NCBI GenBank assembly: GCA_947579605.1 | Contig: OX388325.1 | Span: forward strand, 4,645,572-4,709,571 | Origin: Athripsodes cinereus | Lineage: Eukaryota > Arthropoda > Insecta > Trichoptera > Leptoceridae | DNA length: 64,000 bases | Direction: 5' to 3' | In this document: positions 10,367 to 20,884 of the stretch, in pieces | Position numbering within the stretch: the first letter of the stretch is position 1 | Layout: every line of letters starts with the position of its first letter | Notes under the pieces: generated by a model | Database searches by the model: none | The model's input: the letters and a program-made list of their open reading frames with translations, nothing else | Told to the model about the DNA's origin: nothing | Position numbers and translations under genes: made by a program

Positions 10367-10430
10367 ACTTTACTTTTGCCTGACGATGAGAGCGGAAGCT
10401 CTTGAAAGCCGGCTCGCAAAATAAATAAAG
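10367..10430 (+). ncRNA. Hammerhead-ribozyme-like motif, subfamily I, plus copy
   Basis: Seen: CTGACGA (10380-10386), an extra T (10387), helix II GAGAGC/GCTCTT with GGAA loop (10388-10403), GAAA (10404-10407), palindrome AGCCGGCT (10407-10414) and a CTC triplet as possible cleavage site ending at 10415. Helix I can form from TTTTGC (10374-10379) and GCAAAA (10416-10421), with more A-T pairs beyond an internal loop. Order and residues fit the hammerhead core. A palindromic helix III would favour a dimer. The extra T before helix II is not canonical. Confidence 0.5.
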
Positions 10431-10575
10431 TCAATAGTGGAATAACTAAATATTGTGTTTCATTTTAAAAATTATAAATAAATTTATATTCAAAATGTAG
10501 AACCCAACATTATTCGAGTTGATTCTTCCATGATGTTCTATGAAATAGTACAATCATGGGAGATCACTTACAGAG

Positions 10576-11022
10576 CTACAGGGACAAAAACCTTCTTACT
10601 ATCCTGGTGGACGATAGAAGTGAGGCCTTCTGCATGCTATATTTGAGCCTGTCATCTACTCCCAGTTTTCTGAGATTGTTTGACAGACTCTTAGGTATTA
10701 AACCATTCACAGACAACACTATAGGCACGATGATTGTGGTAGGTGTTCTCCACATATCTTTGATTTCGTGAGCAAGATCAAGATATTTTATTATCTTATC
10801 TTGCTCAGCTTTATTTAAATTTTCATCGTGCGGTATAGTGATGTCTATGATGTATGTTTTACGGCATCTGCGATCAACCAATACAATATCTGGTCGATTA
10901 GCTAGAATAGTTCGATCAGTTTGAATTGGTCGATCCCAGTAGAGTTTGTTTTCAAGTACCGATACTGGACAATAATTATAGTAGGGTAATTTTGATTCCT
11001 GTTCAATTAATTTAAATTTCAA
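10576..11022 (-). pseudogene. LINE C-terminal domain with RPDIVLVD...IDIT motif (possible restriction-like endonuclease)
   Basis: A 148-codon minus-strand frame ending in a stop. It contains LYWDRPIQTDRTILANRPD, IVLVDRRCRKTYIIDITIPHD and IVPIVLSVNGLIPKSL, then ARTIVRRFLSL-like ending. PD followed by D-x-T after about a dozen residues resembles the PD-(D/E)XK nuclease at the C-terminus of R2/R4/CRE-type site-specific LINEs. I recognise this C-terminus as common in invertebrate retroelement proteins, but the nuclease reading is my inference. The RT itself is missing, and an ATT microsatellite (11023-11040) marks the upstream break. The frame is open, so the loss looks recent. Confidence 0.55.
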
Positions 11023-11040
11023 TTATTATTATTATTATTA

Positions 11041-11404
11041 AGAACATCAGAAATATTTAGACCATAAACAAGCAGTATGCAGAATGTAGGGCTATTCGTG
11101 CATAAAAAGAAATGTTTGACCAAAATTCTACATATTGTAGCTTCTCTCCGACATTCAAATATTGTATTTTCAGGATATTTTGTCGAATCATCATTTGAAA
11201 ATAATAATAGCTTATAGATTTTTTCAGAGAATAATGACTCCGATGTGGGCATCTAATTTATTGGTATTTTGTTTTGCTTACGTATTTATTAGCTTACATA
11301 TTATATTCTCTACATTCATTCATTCATTCATTCATTTGTATATTACGACATCACAGCATTTCACACAAGTGGGATAGTTGATGCCAACAAACCTGAATCT
11401 TTTT
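11041..11404. other. No gene; CATT microsatellite and a fragmentary LINE end
   Basis: A (CATT)n tract lies near 11313-11334. Just after it, ACATCACAGCATTTCACACAA resembles a decayed 3' terminus of the TAG-tail/WFGH type. Confidence 0.35.
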
Positions 11405-11860
11405 TCAACGCGGCGGCAGAATTGCCATCCACACTTCTCAGAATTATACAACCAGATAAGTCTTCATATTATGATCAGTCACACAAAAACTTAACAGTCT
11501 AATGCCGGAAAAAAATTAACCTACCCAAATATACGGGATATCAAAAGATTAGGCTCAAAATGCGGGGGACAAACTCTAGGGGACGCCCACGCCGAGAGTA
11601 CCTGGAGGACCTGTTGGTGGACATGCGCTGCTCATCATATGCAGAATTCAAAAGAACCGCACAAGACAGGGAGGAGTGGAGGAGAAGAATTAAAGAGACA
11701 ATTGCTGCAAACCAATCCCAGGATTGAAACCAGAGAGAGAGAGGCTCAAAATGCTGATTCAAAATACGAGCATTGTGCCTGAAATATCTGAACTTTCTTA
11801 CAATATTACAAGTGTTTATTGCAATAGACTTTTGATGTTTTAAATTATTTCAAGATTATT
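11405..11860 (+). repeat. Unclassified repeat R, copy 2, interrupted
   Basis: Matches 9278-9640 on both sides of a LINE insertion at 11564-11741. The break is marked by a 13-bp duplication AGGCTCAAAATGC. Confidence 0.65.
11564..11741 (+). mobile_element. Very short LINE insertion (RT C-terminus) with 13-bp target duplication
   Basis: Flanked by AGGCTCAAAATGC at 11551-11563 and 11742-11754. It encodes GRPRREYLEDLLVDMRC and then REEWRRRIKE to a stop ending at 11727, the extreme C-terminus of a non-LTR ORF2 (GRP...Y...L...M...AQDREEWRR). It ends in a GA tail. The copy is severely 5' truncated but its boundaries are exact. Confidence 0.8.
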
Positions 11861-12300
11861 ATTATGAATACTGACAATCAGACGATTTTAACAAGGATCA
11901 TTACAGCTGAAGGCTAATGCGATCCCAGAAGACAACTTTAAACGATATCCAAACGATAACATAACCACAATATTTCTTCAATTTTTCTTATAAATTCTGC
12001 ATACCTCACGTTAAATATATCAACTTATCCAGCCAGACCATTAAACATTTGATTAGCTCTTCCCACTGGGGAGTTTGCCAATATGTTTGTTCTGTATTAC
12101 TATGTATAAATTGTTATTTTGTGAGCTTTATTCGCTACCGCGGTTTCGGTGGAGCGTCCACCATTAACGAGCGTTAATCTAAAACTGAAATTATTATATA
12201 GTAAATGCCAAAAATATAAAAAAAGTGATGTTTGTTCTGCTTTGAGGCTGGTAAAAAAAATGGCGATGCCGAGAACGTCCATATGCATCAGGAACATATT
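11861..12300. other. No feature recognised
   Basis: Mixed-composition DNA. Overlapping short frames on both strands show no recognisable protein. Confidence 0.4.
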
Positions 12301-12445
12301 CTTCTTCTATCAGTGCCGTATCAGGTCCCCCCGACGTTGGCGATCACTCTGGAGAATACCTCTCTGTCTAGTGCTGTGCGGACCAGTTCTCCCATCCGTG
12401 TTATTCCAGTCCATTGCCGAGGAACATATGGTTTATTGAATTAAT
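12301..12445 (-). pseudogene. LINE RT C-terminal fragment
   Basis: The minus strand reads RMGELVRTALDREVFSRVIA then NVGGT, a post-RT terminus (ALDRE.....). A related fragment is at 23965-24068 (HVKELSQVAQDREAFAGAIA). Confidence 0.55.
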
Positions 12446-12807
12446 ACTAAGTTAAAAAAGTCTTTCATCTACCTGACATCACCATACTTACTATATTACA
12501 GTTTTATATCCTAGACATATTATTGCACTAAACATTTTATTGACATTGTTTACTGACACTTCAATATTTTCATTATTGTTTTCCATAATAGCATTATTTG
12601 ATTTGACTAAATTTATTAATGTTCTTATATTGCTCCATCTGTGTTGTGAATGTTTTTTTTTCACATTTTAATTACTACAATTTATTACATAACATATCAA
12701 ACTATATATTTAATATAGAATGTACAATGTTGATTGCATCTCATAAACTGATATTAAAAATTTATCGATATTTACATTTTAATTGTTTCATAGTATAAAT
12801 GGCATAA
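12446..12807. other. No feature recognised
   Basis: Strongly AT-rich DNA. Nothing identified. Confidence 0.4.
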
Positions 12808-13470
12808 TTTTTTTTTTTTTTAATATAATCTTTATTTCATATTTATACATACAATTACAATTCACATTTATCAAATCACATATAAAGATATATTCATAAA
12901 AACTGTGCAACCAACGAACGAAGCCCGTTAAGTCATTGAAATGACTTGTCAACAGTCTCCGCTCATCTCCACATCCAGCTTATAACTAAAAAAAGTTAAA
13001 TACAACTATATTAATCCTATAAATGCCTACAAATCCATTTAACACTTACACTACAGTTATATGTACATATTTCTATTTTTTCTGAGCCAATTCTTAAATA
13101 ATAATTTTAATTTTCCAATTTTGTCACACTTTTTTATGCAGAGTGGCAGCGAATTGAACAACTTAGGAACCAAGCACTCCAGAGTGCGATCACCATACTT
13201 ACATATTGTTGGTTTTAGGTATTTTTAAACCTTCATTTTTTGTGAACCGTGTATTATGAATATGTATTAATCTCTTTTTAAATTTATTGTCCCGAAAATT
13301 CTCCATACCCAATTTATAACAAAAAATAGCCCTAATAGTTAGCAATTTCAACTCTCCAAAATATTTATACGCATCAAAATGTCTATTTGGTCCTGGCATA
13401 TAGTCAGAAATTAACCTAATTATGGAATTCTGCTTGTTTTGAACTTTCTTCAGGTTTGTTTGTGTCGTCT
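12808..13470 (-). pseudogene. 5'-truncated LINE, RT C-terminus plus 3' UTR
   Basis: On the minus strand an open stretch QNKQNSIIRLISDYMPGPNR...FKKRLIHIHNTRFTKNEG is followed, after a frame change near 13200, by RTLECLVPKLFNSLPLCIKK...LKLLFKNWL. This is the standard Jockey/CR1-like C-terminal layout. The 3' UTR runs to a poly-T at 12810-12822, the complement of a poly-A tail. Confidence 0.65.
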
Positions 13471-14129
13471 TACCCTAATGAGAATTATGATTTGTTTTTT
13501 TTGTCAAACCACCGCGTGTCGCAATAGAAAACAATTTTGTAGAAAAAGTCGATGGCATCTGAATCCAGAAAGCTCTAACCGAATCTGACAGCAGAGAGAA
13601 GTGCTGGAAGCCTGCATTCTGGAATGGAATTTGGTCAAATACTCCCGGAAAATAAAATGTATTTACATAGGTACCTATCCCAAACAAGGGTGGTTGTACT
13701 TTGTTTATTGGAAATTCCAATATTTGCCCTTTTTATGGGGTGTCAAAATAAAACAATAAAGCACATAGCTACATATTATTATACAATATTTTACTATACT
13801 ACCCTCGTGACGTATTTCAAGTGGGATAGGCAGTCAGGATGGAATGCCGTATAGATCCTTTTTTTTATTATTTAGTTCTTAATTTAAATTTTCGAAATCT
13901 GCGAGCGAAACTTTGCAGAACGACATTTTAAAAAAATAATAAAATAAATGTATCACAAAACACTGTTTTACTTCCACTTCACTTTATTTAAACTTCAAAA
14001 TGTTTAAGAACAATATCAGCTGTTCATAATCAATTATCTGGATATATCATATTCAAATTGGAAATTGTGAGCAGAATAAACCAGGCAAGAATTGCATTCA
14101 ATAAAAAATCTAAAATATTGGAATCCCCA
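13471..14129. other. Mostly unassigned; decayed LINE 3' terminus near 13795-13860
   Basis: Near 13800 the plus strand has ACCCTCGTGACGTATTTCAA then GTGGGATAGGCAG, a worn minus-strand 3' terminus of the WFGH LINE. The rest shows no recognised element. Confidence 0.4.
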
Positions 14130-14605
14130 AATATCGATTTAAGCGTGAGGAAGAACCTTAGGTACTAAAGCCTTTGTATGGAGCATTCTGCTTTATGGTT
14201 GTGAGACGTGGACCATCAGCAAGAGTGAAAGCGGACGGTTGGCGGCCTTTGAGATGTGGTGCTACAGGCGCATGCTAAAGATCCATTGGTCGGAACACGC
14301 TGAAAAGAAAGAAGTGTTATCTAGGATAGTCGAAAAAAGGCAACTCCTTAAGAGAATCAGCCAACAATGAGCTAACTGGATTGGCCACAACATCAGGCAC
14401 CCAGGCCTGCTTATCACCATCGCAGAGGGTAGGACCGAAGGCAGGAATGGTTGAGGCCGACCAAGTGATGCTTATGTGGACCAACTGAAGAAGGACATGA
14501 ACTGTGGCACATACGTAGAACTACTACTAGCTGAAAATAAGGAGGAATGAAGAAGAAAATCCAAACCCGTTGCAGACCAATCCAATGGATTGTAACTCAC
14601 TATAT
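14130..14605 (+). pseudogene. LINE 'WIGH' family, RT C-terminus, broken copy
   Basis: Close relative of 19735-20180, but with in-frame stops and small changes (for example where FEMWCYRRMLKIHWSEH is kept but later WIGHNIRHPGLL is preceded by a stop). It ends with DQSNGL and a TAACTCACTATATATAAT tail. Not functional. Confidence 0.7.
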
Positions 14606-14724
14606 ATAATATATACGCATTTCTATCATTTCGTTAATACTCATTGCACACGATGCATTTAATAGTTATTTTAGTTTGGGAAACAAATTATTTTATATAT
14701 ATATAAAGTAATTTCACTTGTGAC

Positions 14725-14800
14725 TTTATTAATTTGCAAGCCTGCTGCTTTCGAAAGCTCTCGCTCTGATTGTCAACTTAACATTTGGCCGACTGATGTT
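14725..14800 (-). repeat. Degenerate Penelope-like terminal repeat fragment, subfamily I
   Basis: The plus strand GTGACTTTATTAATTTGCAA and CTTTCGAAAGCTCTCGCTCT parallel the minus copy at 10281-10347 with many substitutions. The CTGANGA box has decayed (TTGACAA). Confidence 0.4.
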
Positions 14801-14869
14801 GCCTATCAAAAATGATCGAAACTTAAAATGTATTTACAAGGCAACATACTCAAGGAAGAAGAAGAGATT

Positions 14870-15900
14870 ATGAAAATCTCTATTTTTAATACTTTTTTTA
14901 CCTAACTAAGTATATTAAATTAATTCATCAAAAGAAGAAAATATGAAATTACCTCAATAATTTTTCATTTACTCTGCATTAATTCCTTCAGCTCAGAATA
15001 TTAATTAAAGAGATACTTACACGTAGATTAACATACGAGCACATTTATAACTGGGTGCCGTTAATCGAAGTTTAACATCTTTAATTGTTAATCCGGAACG
15101 AAGAAGCGGGAGATACTAAATTTCTAATTTCAATAAAGAAATAGGAAGGATTTTGGATGATATGAACATGTCACTATTGCAAATGTGCGCCAGCTCACTC
15201 AATATAGATCTGCAGCCCTAGTGAAAACACATTTTAGCGTTATGAAGTCGTTCGACTACAAACGTAATTACGAAAAAGTGTCGATTTGGTAGTCAAAATA
15301 CACAATGACAGTTGGGTAAAAGCGTTATTACGTAAATTTCTATTGTGACGTCACGTTAACGAATGACGCACGTCGACGCTTCAAACAAATATGAAAATGA
15401 TATATGTATTTCCTATATTTTAGAATTCTTGGACTGTATTTTGACGTTAACAAATTGGTTGTAGAAATGCAACACGACAAAACTTGGATACTAAATTAGT
15501 GATTTTAAAAGGTAATTTCTTCAATTATTTAAAATTAAATTTGTATATTAATATTTTAATTATGTTTTAGTAACATAATAATGACATCAATATATAATAA
15601 ATTTGTTCACACTGTATTTTAAAAAATATACGAAATCCGACAATATTTTGACAAATAAATAAAAAAAATATCAAAATATCCGTATCTTAATTTTACTATC
15701 ATTTAACTAATAACTGGTCATACTACATTGTTAATAAAATGTTGAATCCTTTTCATGACCAAAGAAAATAATATTTTTGTTAACATTTATTCCAAAACCA
15801 TTATTTAGTATAATTCTTTCGTTTTGACAATAAAACAGAGATGGATATTACAAATAACTTACGTTCCTGAAGCGGTTAAAACTTAAAATGTATATAATAT
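14870..15900. other. No feature recognised
   Basis: AT-rich, with no long frame and no repeat shared within the window that I could see. Confidence 0.4.
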
Positions 15901-15904
15901 TATT

Positions 15905-16030
15905 TATTTATTTATTCTTTTTGCACACGATCATTAAATAGCAGCGTTAACAAAATAATAAAAAAATTGAAAATCTAGGACGATATGCAGTGGCGAGATT
16001 ATATATAAAGTGATTTCTTATTAGATATTT
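15905..16030 (-). mobile_element. LINE 3' terminus, minus strand
   Basis: Starts with TATTTATTTATTTATTCTTT (complement of a TAAA tail) and contains CTAGGACGATATGCAGTGGC then GAGATT, shared with 21830-21877. Confidence 0.6.
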
Positions 16031-16260
16031 AGCCTTGAAGAAAAGAGGTACATTTCTACTGTAAAAAGTTGGAGTTAATGAAATTTTTAACGAAACTTCA
16101 TAATCAGTTAATAATGTTAATAGGCGTTCTTCGCGCTAAATTAATTTCATGGATTTATGAAGAGGATTATAGTCATACGAGTACTTTAGATCATTTTAAA
16201 TAGCAGTGGATTTACACTCTTAAGTAGTTAGTAATTGTTGTAAGTAGCATAATATAATGG
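16031..16260. other. No feature recognised
   Basis: AT-rich flank of the DNA transposon that follows. Confidence 0.4.
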
Positions 16261-16768
16261 GGTGTTCACATTTGGCGAATATCGCCAGGCGAAAAAACAA
16301 AATTCGCCGGACATCCATTGATCGTCACACCTGTTCACACAGTCCACCGATATAGAAACGATCTGTCAGATGCGCTATGATTTTGACACTGTTTTCAAAA
16401 TGGCGGACGTCGAGATGAAGATCGCGAAGTGTTTATTTTTAGTCGAAAATGTTATTGTAGAGGTTATAAGGCGCCTTTCAATTAAGGAAACAAACGCCAC
16501 AAACTAACAACAAAGATAACAGCTGTCACGAAGCGGGAAACATTATAAAATATATAGGTTATAAAGTTTTTACAATAGATACGAACGCCGCGCACATCTG
16601 CGCATGCGAATCGTTCAATCTAACGAAAAAGTTGGAAGGTGGTCAACTCGAGACGATATCGTTTCTATTGGTTTTTATCGTTTCAGACTAGCTGTCATTT
16701 TGTTCACACGGTTCAAATGGCTGGCGATATTTTGGTGCCCTGGCGATATTCGCCAAAGTGAGAACACC
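16261..16768. mobile_element. Non-autonomous DNA transposon, 508 bp, long terminal inverted repeats
   Basis: Ends GGTGTTCACA..TTTGGCGAATATCGCCAG, and the reverse complement of the right end reads GGTGTTCTCACTTTGGCGAA. Inverted repeats are about 28 bp. Flanks ATATAATGG and ACATAATGG suggest an 8-9 bp duplication with one mismatch. The GG(G)TGTTCACA start resembles PIF/Harbinger-type ends, but the duplication length does not fit that, so the superfamily is open. Confidence 0.65.
16400..16507 (+). pseudogene. Short frame inside the 16261-16768 transposon
   Basis: A 35-codon frame starting MADVEMKIAKCLFLVENVIV and ending at a stop. It may be the remaining first exon of a transposase or just chance; nothing in it is diagnostic. 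Confidence 0.25.
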
Positions 16769-17400
16769 ACATAATGGATCTACTATACTAGCGATCGTCA
16801 AACAGCGGCCTGCAATCCGCATGCTGCTCTCGGCCTTTATTTGTGCGGCCCTTCATAGAACATTATTAAAAGACTAGACGGTGTAAATAAATGGATATTA
16901 ACCCTCTCACTACCTAAATAAATTGAAGAGCCTTGGAATATTTATTTATATGTAAAATGAACAAGGAAAAAATATGATTTTGGTGAAATATTTTTTTAAT
17001 TACCGCTTGCCGTTTTTTAGGACGGCGCATTTGTTTGTACAAGGATATCGGCAGTTTAAGGACGCGTTACAAACTCTATGAAGTTGTTACTAATATAATT
17101 GTATACACAAAAATATACAACAATAAAATATGGACGTATGAAATGATAGCACCTATTTCAATTTTCTTATCAAAGGTCGTAAATGGGGAAATTGTGGCCA
17201 AAGAAATAAAATAAAAGTTTGGAAATAAATTACACATCAAATAAGTCACTTCATCAGAAAATTCTTATTCCACTTTATTAAAACAAGCTTTCTTAATAAT
17301 TTCCGTATAAAATATAATTTTTTATCTAACCAGGCGATTTAAAAAAAAAATCATATTCCCGTACGGGCACACTGGTAACCACAGGGTTAATATATGGATA
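16769..17400. other. No feature recognised
   Basis: AT-rich, except for a short GC-richer patch near 16800-16860 (GCGGCCTGCAATCCGCATGC). No element identified. Confidence 0.4.
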
Positions 17401-17404
17401 CTTT

Positions 17405-17580
17405 TAAATTGGACATTACATACTTGTTGTTCTTGATTGTACTATATATATGTATATTTCAAGATAAACTGAAACACAGTATGTAGATAACTTCCAAATG
17501 ACTTTTATGTACTTCGCGTACTAGTATTCGGAGGCTCGACTCCATCATCAAGCGATTAGATAAAAGTAAAATAAGATACA
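17405..17580 (-). mobile_element. Penelope-like terminal repeat, subfamily II, single copy
   Basis: Matches 31966-32110 from the TTTCAAGATAAACTGAAACA block through AACTTCCAAATGACTTTTAT to the hammerhead-like motif at 17505-17565. No inverted partner is present here. Confidence 0.5.
17505..17565 (-). ncRNA. Hammerhead-like motif, subfamily II
   Basis: On the minus strand: TTGATGA, extra T, GGAG...CTCC helix II, GAA, palindrome TACTAGTA, then CGC. Compared with 32045-32105 the helix II loop is two bases shorter while the stem pairs are kept. Confidence 0.4.
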
Positions 17581-17682
17581 GAAACAAGCAGTATTATTTA
17601 TGTTGAAATAACTTTATTTCTCGGATATTTCAAGAGCCCTAGGACTCCTATTTATCCGTTTAGGTGACAATTTATTTGTATT

Positions 17683-17764
17683 TCAACTCTCTCTAATCTA
17701 GTACCACTATGCCAGTGTTGGCATCTCCGATCCTACCACGTCAGTGGGCGGGGGACCCGGCTGA
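17683..17764. repeat. Dispersed repeat, copy 2 (first copy at 15-100)
   Basis: Near-identical to 15-100 apart from scattered substitutions, ending at the same GGGGGACCCGG. Confidence 0.6.
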
Positions 17765-18339
17765 TTATTATTAGTATTTATAGAAGAATAGCACTCATCA
17801 GACACCTCAGCCTAAGCCAATTCGTAAGTATCGGGACACCTTTCCTATTACCAACTGAAGGGAATTTGCGCTGATCATGCTTTCGTCATCATCAAAATGT
17901 TTTATTATTTGCTCTCAAATATCCTAACTTGGTGAAAATATTTAGAAATACCTATACCTGACTTTTTAAAATTCAATCCCTCCTTCCACCATCGGTATCG
18001 CCAGATTTTCCATTCTTTGATTCGATATTTGTTTTTTTTGCAATATTGTTAAACTGTTAAAGCGTGCGTTTGTATTTTTCATGCATATAAAAACTACGTT
18101 ATTGAAGCCATACCGTGATATTTGCATTATATAATATTATGTAAAGCACCCCATTGGGTATGAACCAATCAAGATCGAACGAATTGTGCTTTTTAAAAAG
18201 ATCATTTTATTTCATAGTGTATCGATATAAAATTAATTGAACAATTTATTTTAAACTAAATATTAAAAAGGTGTTTCAACAGTCAGGAGGTGGTGTATAG
18301 ATGTATATAAGATGTAATGGTTGATGGTCAATGTATCGT
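17765..18339. other. Unassigned; short fragment of a foldback repeat near 17810-17860
   Basis: CAGCCTAAGCCAATTCGTAA then TCGGGACACCTTTCC resembles one arm of the foldback at 37046-37330. Otherwise nothing recognised. Confidence 0.35.
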
Positions 18340-19040
18340 TTTTTTTAGGGAACTAATTATTTGTTCGGCTATTAATGCATTTGTTCGACAGAAAAAAATC
18401 AGCATTCAAGTAATTTGCACAGCAAACAATCTTTTCATCGGCAATAAATAAAAAATAAGCGCAACACTTGCTTTACAAACAAACTTGGTTATATCGGCAA
18501 ATTGTCAAATTTTAACGGCTTAATAAATACTCGCACAACAAAATAATTAATTAACCAGCAGAATTGTTATTTGAGCGGCAGAATCATTATTTGACCAGCA
18601 GAAAATATTAATTGATAAGCTATATTTTCAAACACCGATCTACCTTCGATTTTTTACCAAATTAATGATGACTGCGAAAATAATCTCAGTTTCCGCTGTG
18701 CTATATCAACGAAATATCTAACTGTAATGTCGAAAAGATTTATTATTTGAACAAGATTAAACATTTAGCTTACCTACACAAGTTAAATTAAAATAAGTTC
18801 ACGGTTTGCCGGTCATTTATTTATTTTGCTGGACAAATAATCATTTTGCTGGACAAATAATTATATTGCCGGCCAATCAATTTTAGAGTTTTTCAATGTC
18901 ATATTATTTGCGATAGAAATATTATATTCTCGCTGGGCATAAGTAGCATATCAACATGATATTATAATTGTCGGCTAAATACATTTTTCTGCTGAACATA
19001 TGTAACTTCAATATTATGCTGATTGTTTAAATGATAGCCT
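18340..19040. repeat. Region of repeated short GCCGG/GCTGG + CAAATAAT motifs
   Basis: About ten degenerate copies of a motif such as TTTTGCTGGACAAATAAT, in direct and inverted order, spread over 700 bp (clearest at 18825-18885 and 18545-18615). Dense subterminal repeats of this kind are typical transposase-binding arrays of DNA transposons, but I could not define ends. Confidence 0.45.
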
Positions 19041-19051
19041 TTTTTATATAT

Positions 19052-19300
19052 TGTAATGGATCGGCCACGTCGTTAGATCCGGAGAAGATCGACTAAAGAT
19101 ATTCTGCAGGGTACACCCGAGGGCAGAAGACCGTCAGGCAGACCATGACAAAGATTGTTGAATAACATCAACCGAGATTTAGAGGAGCCAAATGCTAAAG
19201 ACGACTGGCGGTTCATTACTCAAAATAGAAAGGTTTGGATATCTATTTTTTCGGAGGTAAAGGTCCTGCAAGGGCTTTTCGGGCATCGGAAGAAGTAGGT
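19052..19300 (+). pseudogene. LINE RT C-terminal fragment
   Basis: Reads GTPEGRRPSGRP, then LLNNINRDLEEPNAKDDWRF, ITQNRKVW and VLQGLFGHRKK to a stop. A related copy is at 41755-41940. Frame breaks near 19145. Confidence 0.6.
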
Positions 19301-19306
19301 AAGTTT

Positions 19307-19311
<5 letters not shown>

Positions 19312-19354
<43 letters not shown>
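19312..19354. repeat. (TA)n microsatellite
   Basis: An uninterrupted TA dinucleotide run of about 43 bases. Confidence 0.95.
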
Positions 19355-19356
<2 letters not shown>

Positions 19357-19734
19357 AAAATTATTGAACATTTGTGAGATTTAATGCATTGAATAATCGA
19401 ATTTATTTTATATAAATAATTCTATAATGAATCAAAACACGATCTCTTCTAAATTTTGAAGGTATTATAGATATGCATAAACAAAATATATAACTATATT
19501 TTTTACTATCATTATCTTGAAAATGTCAACCTGCACTAAAACCGTAACAGCTTTTGAGCAAAACGCTCTCAGCAGGAAAAAAACAAAGCAAAATCGAAAA
19601 CAAAAAATACAAGAGAGACAAAAAATCACAGAGAGATGTCATCGAAAAGAAACAACAAAATCAAGAGACTCTCTACCCTGACGATAAAATCATTGTATGT
19701 TTTAACAGTAATAATAATTGATTTAAGCGTAAGG
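19355..19734. other. No feature recognised
   Basis: AT-rich DNA with A-rich stretches near 19575-19660. Nothing identified. Confidence 0.4.
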
Positions 19735-20195
19735 AAGAATTTTACTTAAGCCTTTGTATGGAGCATTCTGCTTTATGGTTGTGAGACGTGGACCATCAGC
19801 AAGAGTGAAAGCGGACGGTTGGCGGCCTTTGAGATGTGGTGCTACAGACGCATGCTTAAGATCCATTGGTCGGAACATGTCGAAAACGAAGAAGTATTAA
19901 CCAGGGTAGGCGAAAAAAGGCAACTTCTTAAGAGAATCGGCCAACAACGAGCTAACTGGATTGGCCACGACATCAGGCACCCAGGACTACTCATCGCCAT
20001 CGCGGAGGGTAAGACCGAGGGGACAAATGGCAGAGGCCGACCAAGAGACGCGTATATGGACCAACTGAAGAGGGACATGAACTGTGACTCATACGTAGAG
20101 CTAAAAAGACTGGCTGAGAATAGAGACGAATGGAGAAGAAAAACCAAACTCGTTGCAGACCAATCCAATGGATTGTAACTTATTGTATATAATAA
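19735..20195 (+). pseudogene. LINE 'WIGH' family, RT C-terminus, open copy
   Basis: The frame 19819-20178 encodes FEMWCYRRMLKIHWSEHVEN, EKRQLLKRIGQQRANWIGHD, GRGRPRDAYMDQLKRDMNC and LAENRDEWRRKTKLVADQSN, then a stop. This is the typical post-RT tail of an RTE-like or related non-LTR ORF2. The copy continues upstream in the same sense (CLCMEHSALWL region, other frame). Only the C-terminus is present. Relatives: 14130-14605 and 55145-55410. A SINE follows within 20 bases. Confidence 0.7.
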
Positions 20196-20199
20196 TCAA

Positions 20200-20400
20200 G
20201 CGGTCAAGTGGTGTAGCGGCTATCGCAGTCGACTTGAATCATTGTGGTCCTGGGTTCGATTCCCGGCTGGGTCCTGACGTTTCAGCCGAAATTTTCGCAG
20301 CCCAGGGTTTGGACAAGAACTGTCTCAGTAAAATTAAGATAGCACTGGTTGTCTGGAAGAAATTACGTATGTGTACGTAAATATTAAAAAAAAAAAAAAA
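20200..20400 (+). mobile_element. SINE-C, tRNA-derived SINE with poly-A tail
   Basis: tRNA-like head GTCAAGTGGTGTAGCGGC (A-box region) and B box GGTTCGATTCC at 20253-20263, then a unique body and a terminal run of A to 20400. It is the only copy of this family in the window. Confidence 0.7.
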
Positions 20401-20880
20401 CCAGACAATTTTTTTGAGATGCGCCATTTTTTTTTGTAAAAATCAACATTGAGTTTATTGCATGTACCTATATATTATTTAATAAAATTTATTATTTCAT
20501 TATTCCAATAAAATATTTGAATTTGAGAATTAAAAACAATCGTTGAATGAACCGCGAAAATGGGAGGAAGGGGCCAGACTAATCTAACGAATGCCAATTG
20601 CCTTTTTTGTCGCTTTTCTATCAGTTTTATAAATTAAGTAAATTAAAAAAAAAACACTCACACACAATATTATACAACGTTCGAAGAATTGAATTAAAAA
20701 GATAACTTTAATAATTATATGAAAGTTTTACAACTGTAAAATCCTCGATGAAGAATTGGTCGTCCACCCTTTTCTGTAAAAATTCCTTTCATTTTCTATA
20801 TTTTTATTTTATTTCATGCAAACTATATGTGTTACAATCCAGACCTAGAGCAATTTGAAAAGGGGCATTTTCATTTATTT
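20401..20880. other. No feature recognised
   Basis: AT-rich DNA. Nothing identified. Confidence 0.4.
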
Positions 20881-20884
20881 ATTT

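Larger units (their letters stand above)
10199..10490. mobile_element. Inverted pair of Penelope-like terminal repeats, subfamily I
   Basis: A long palindrome. The left arm starts at CGACCGACGGTTCTTGG, passes AAATGAAACACAATATTTAG and ends in a hammerhead-like motif on the minus strand. The right arm repeats it in reverse complement. The motifs face each other across a centre near 10355. Inverted terminal repeats carrying hammerhead motifs are known for Penelope-like elements; membership here is inferred. No GIY-YIG or RT frame is nearby. Confidence 0.55.

Noticed and set aside
13475..13854. Short overlapping frames near a LINE end
   Set aside because: No protein similarity recognised and both strands are open by chance.
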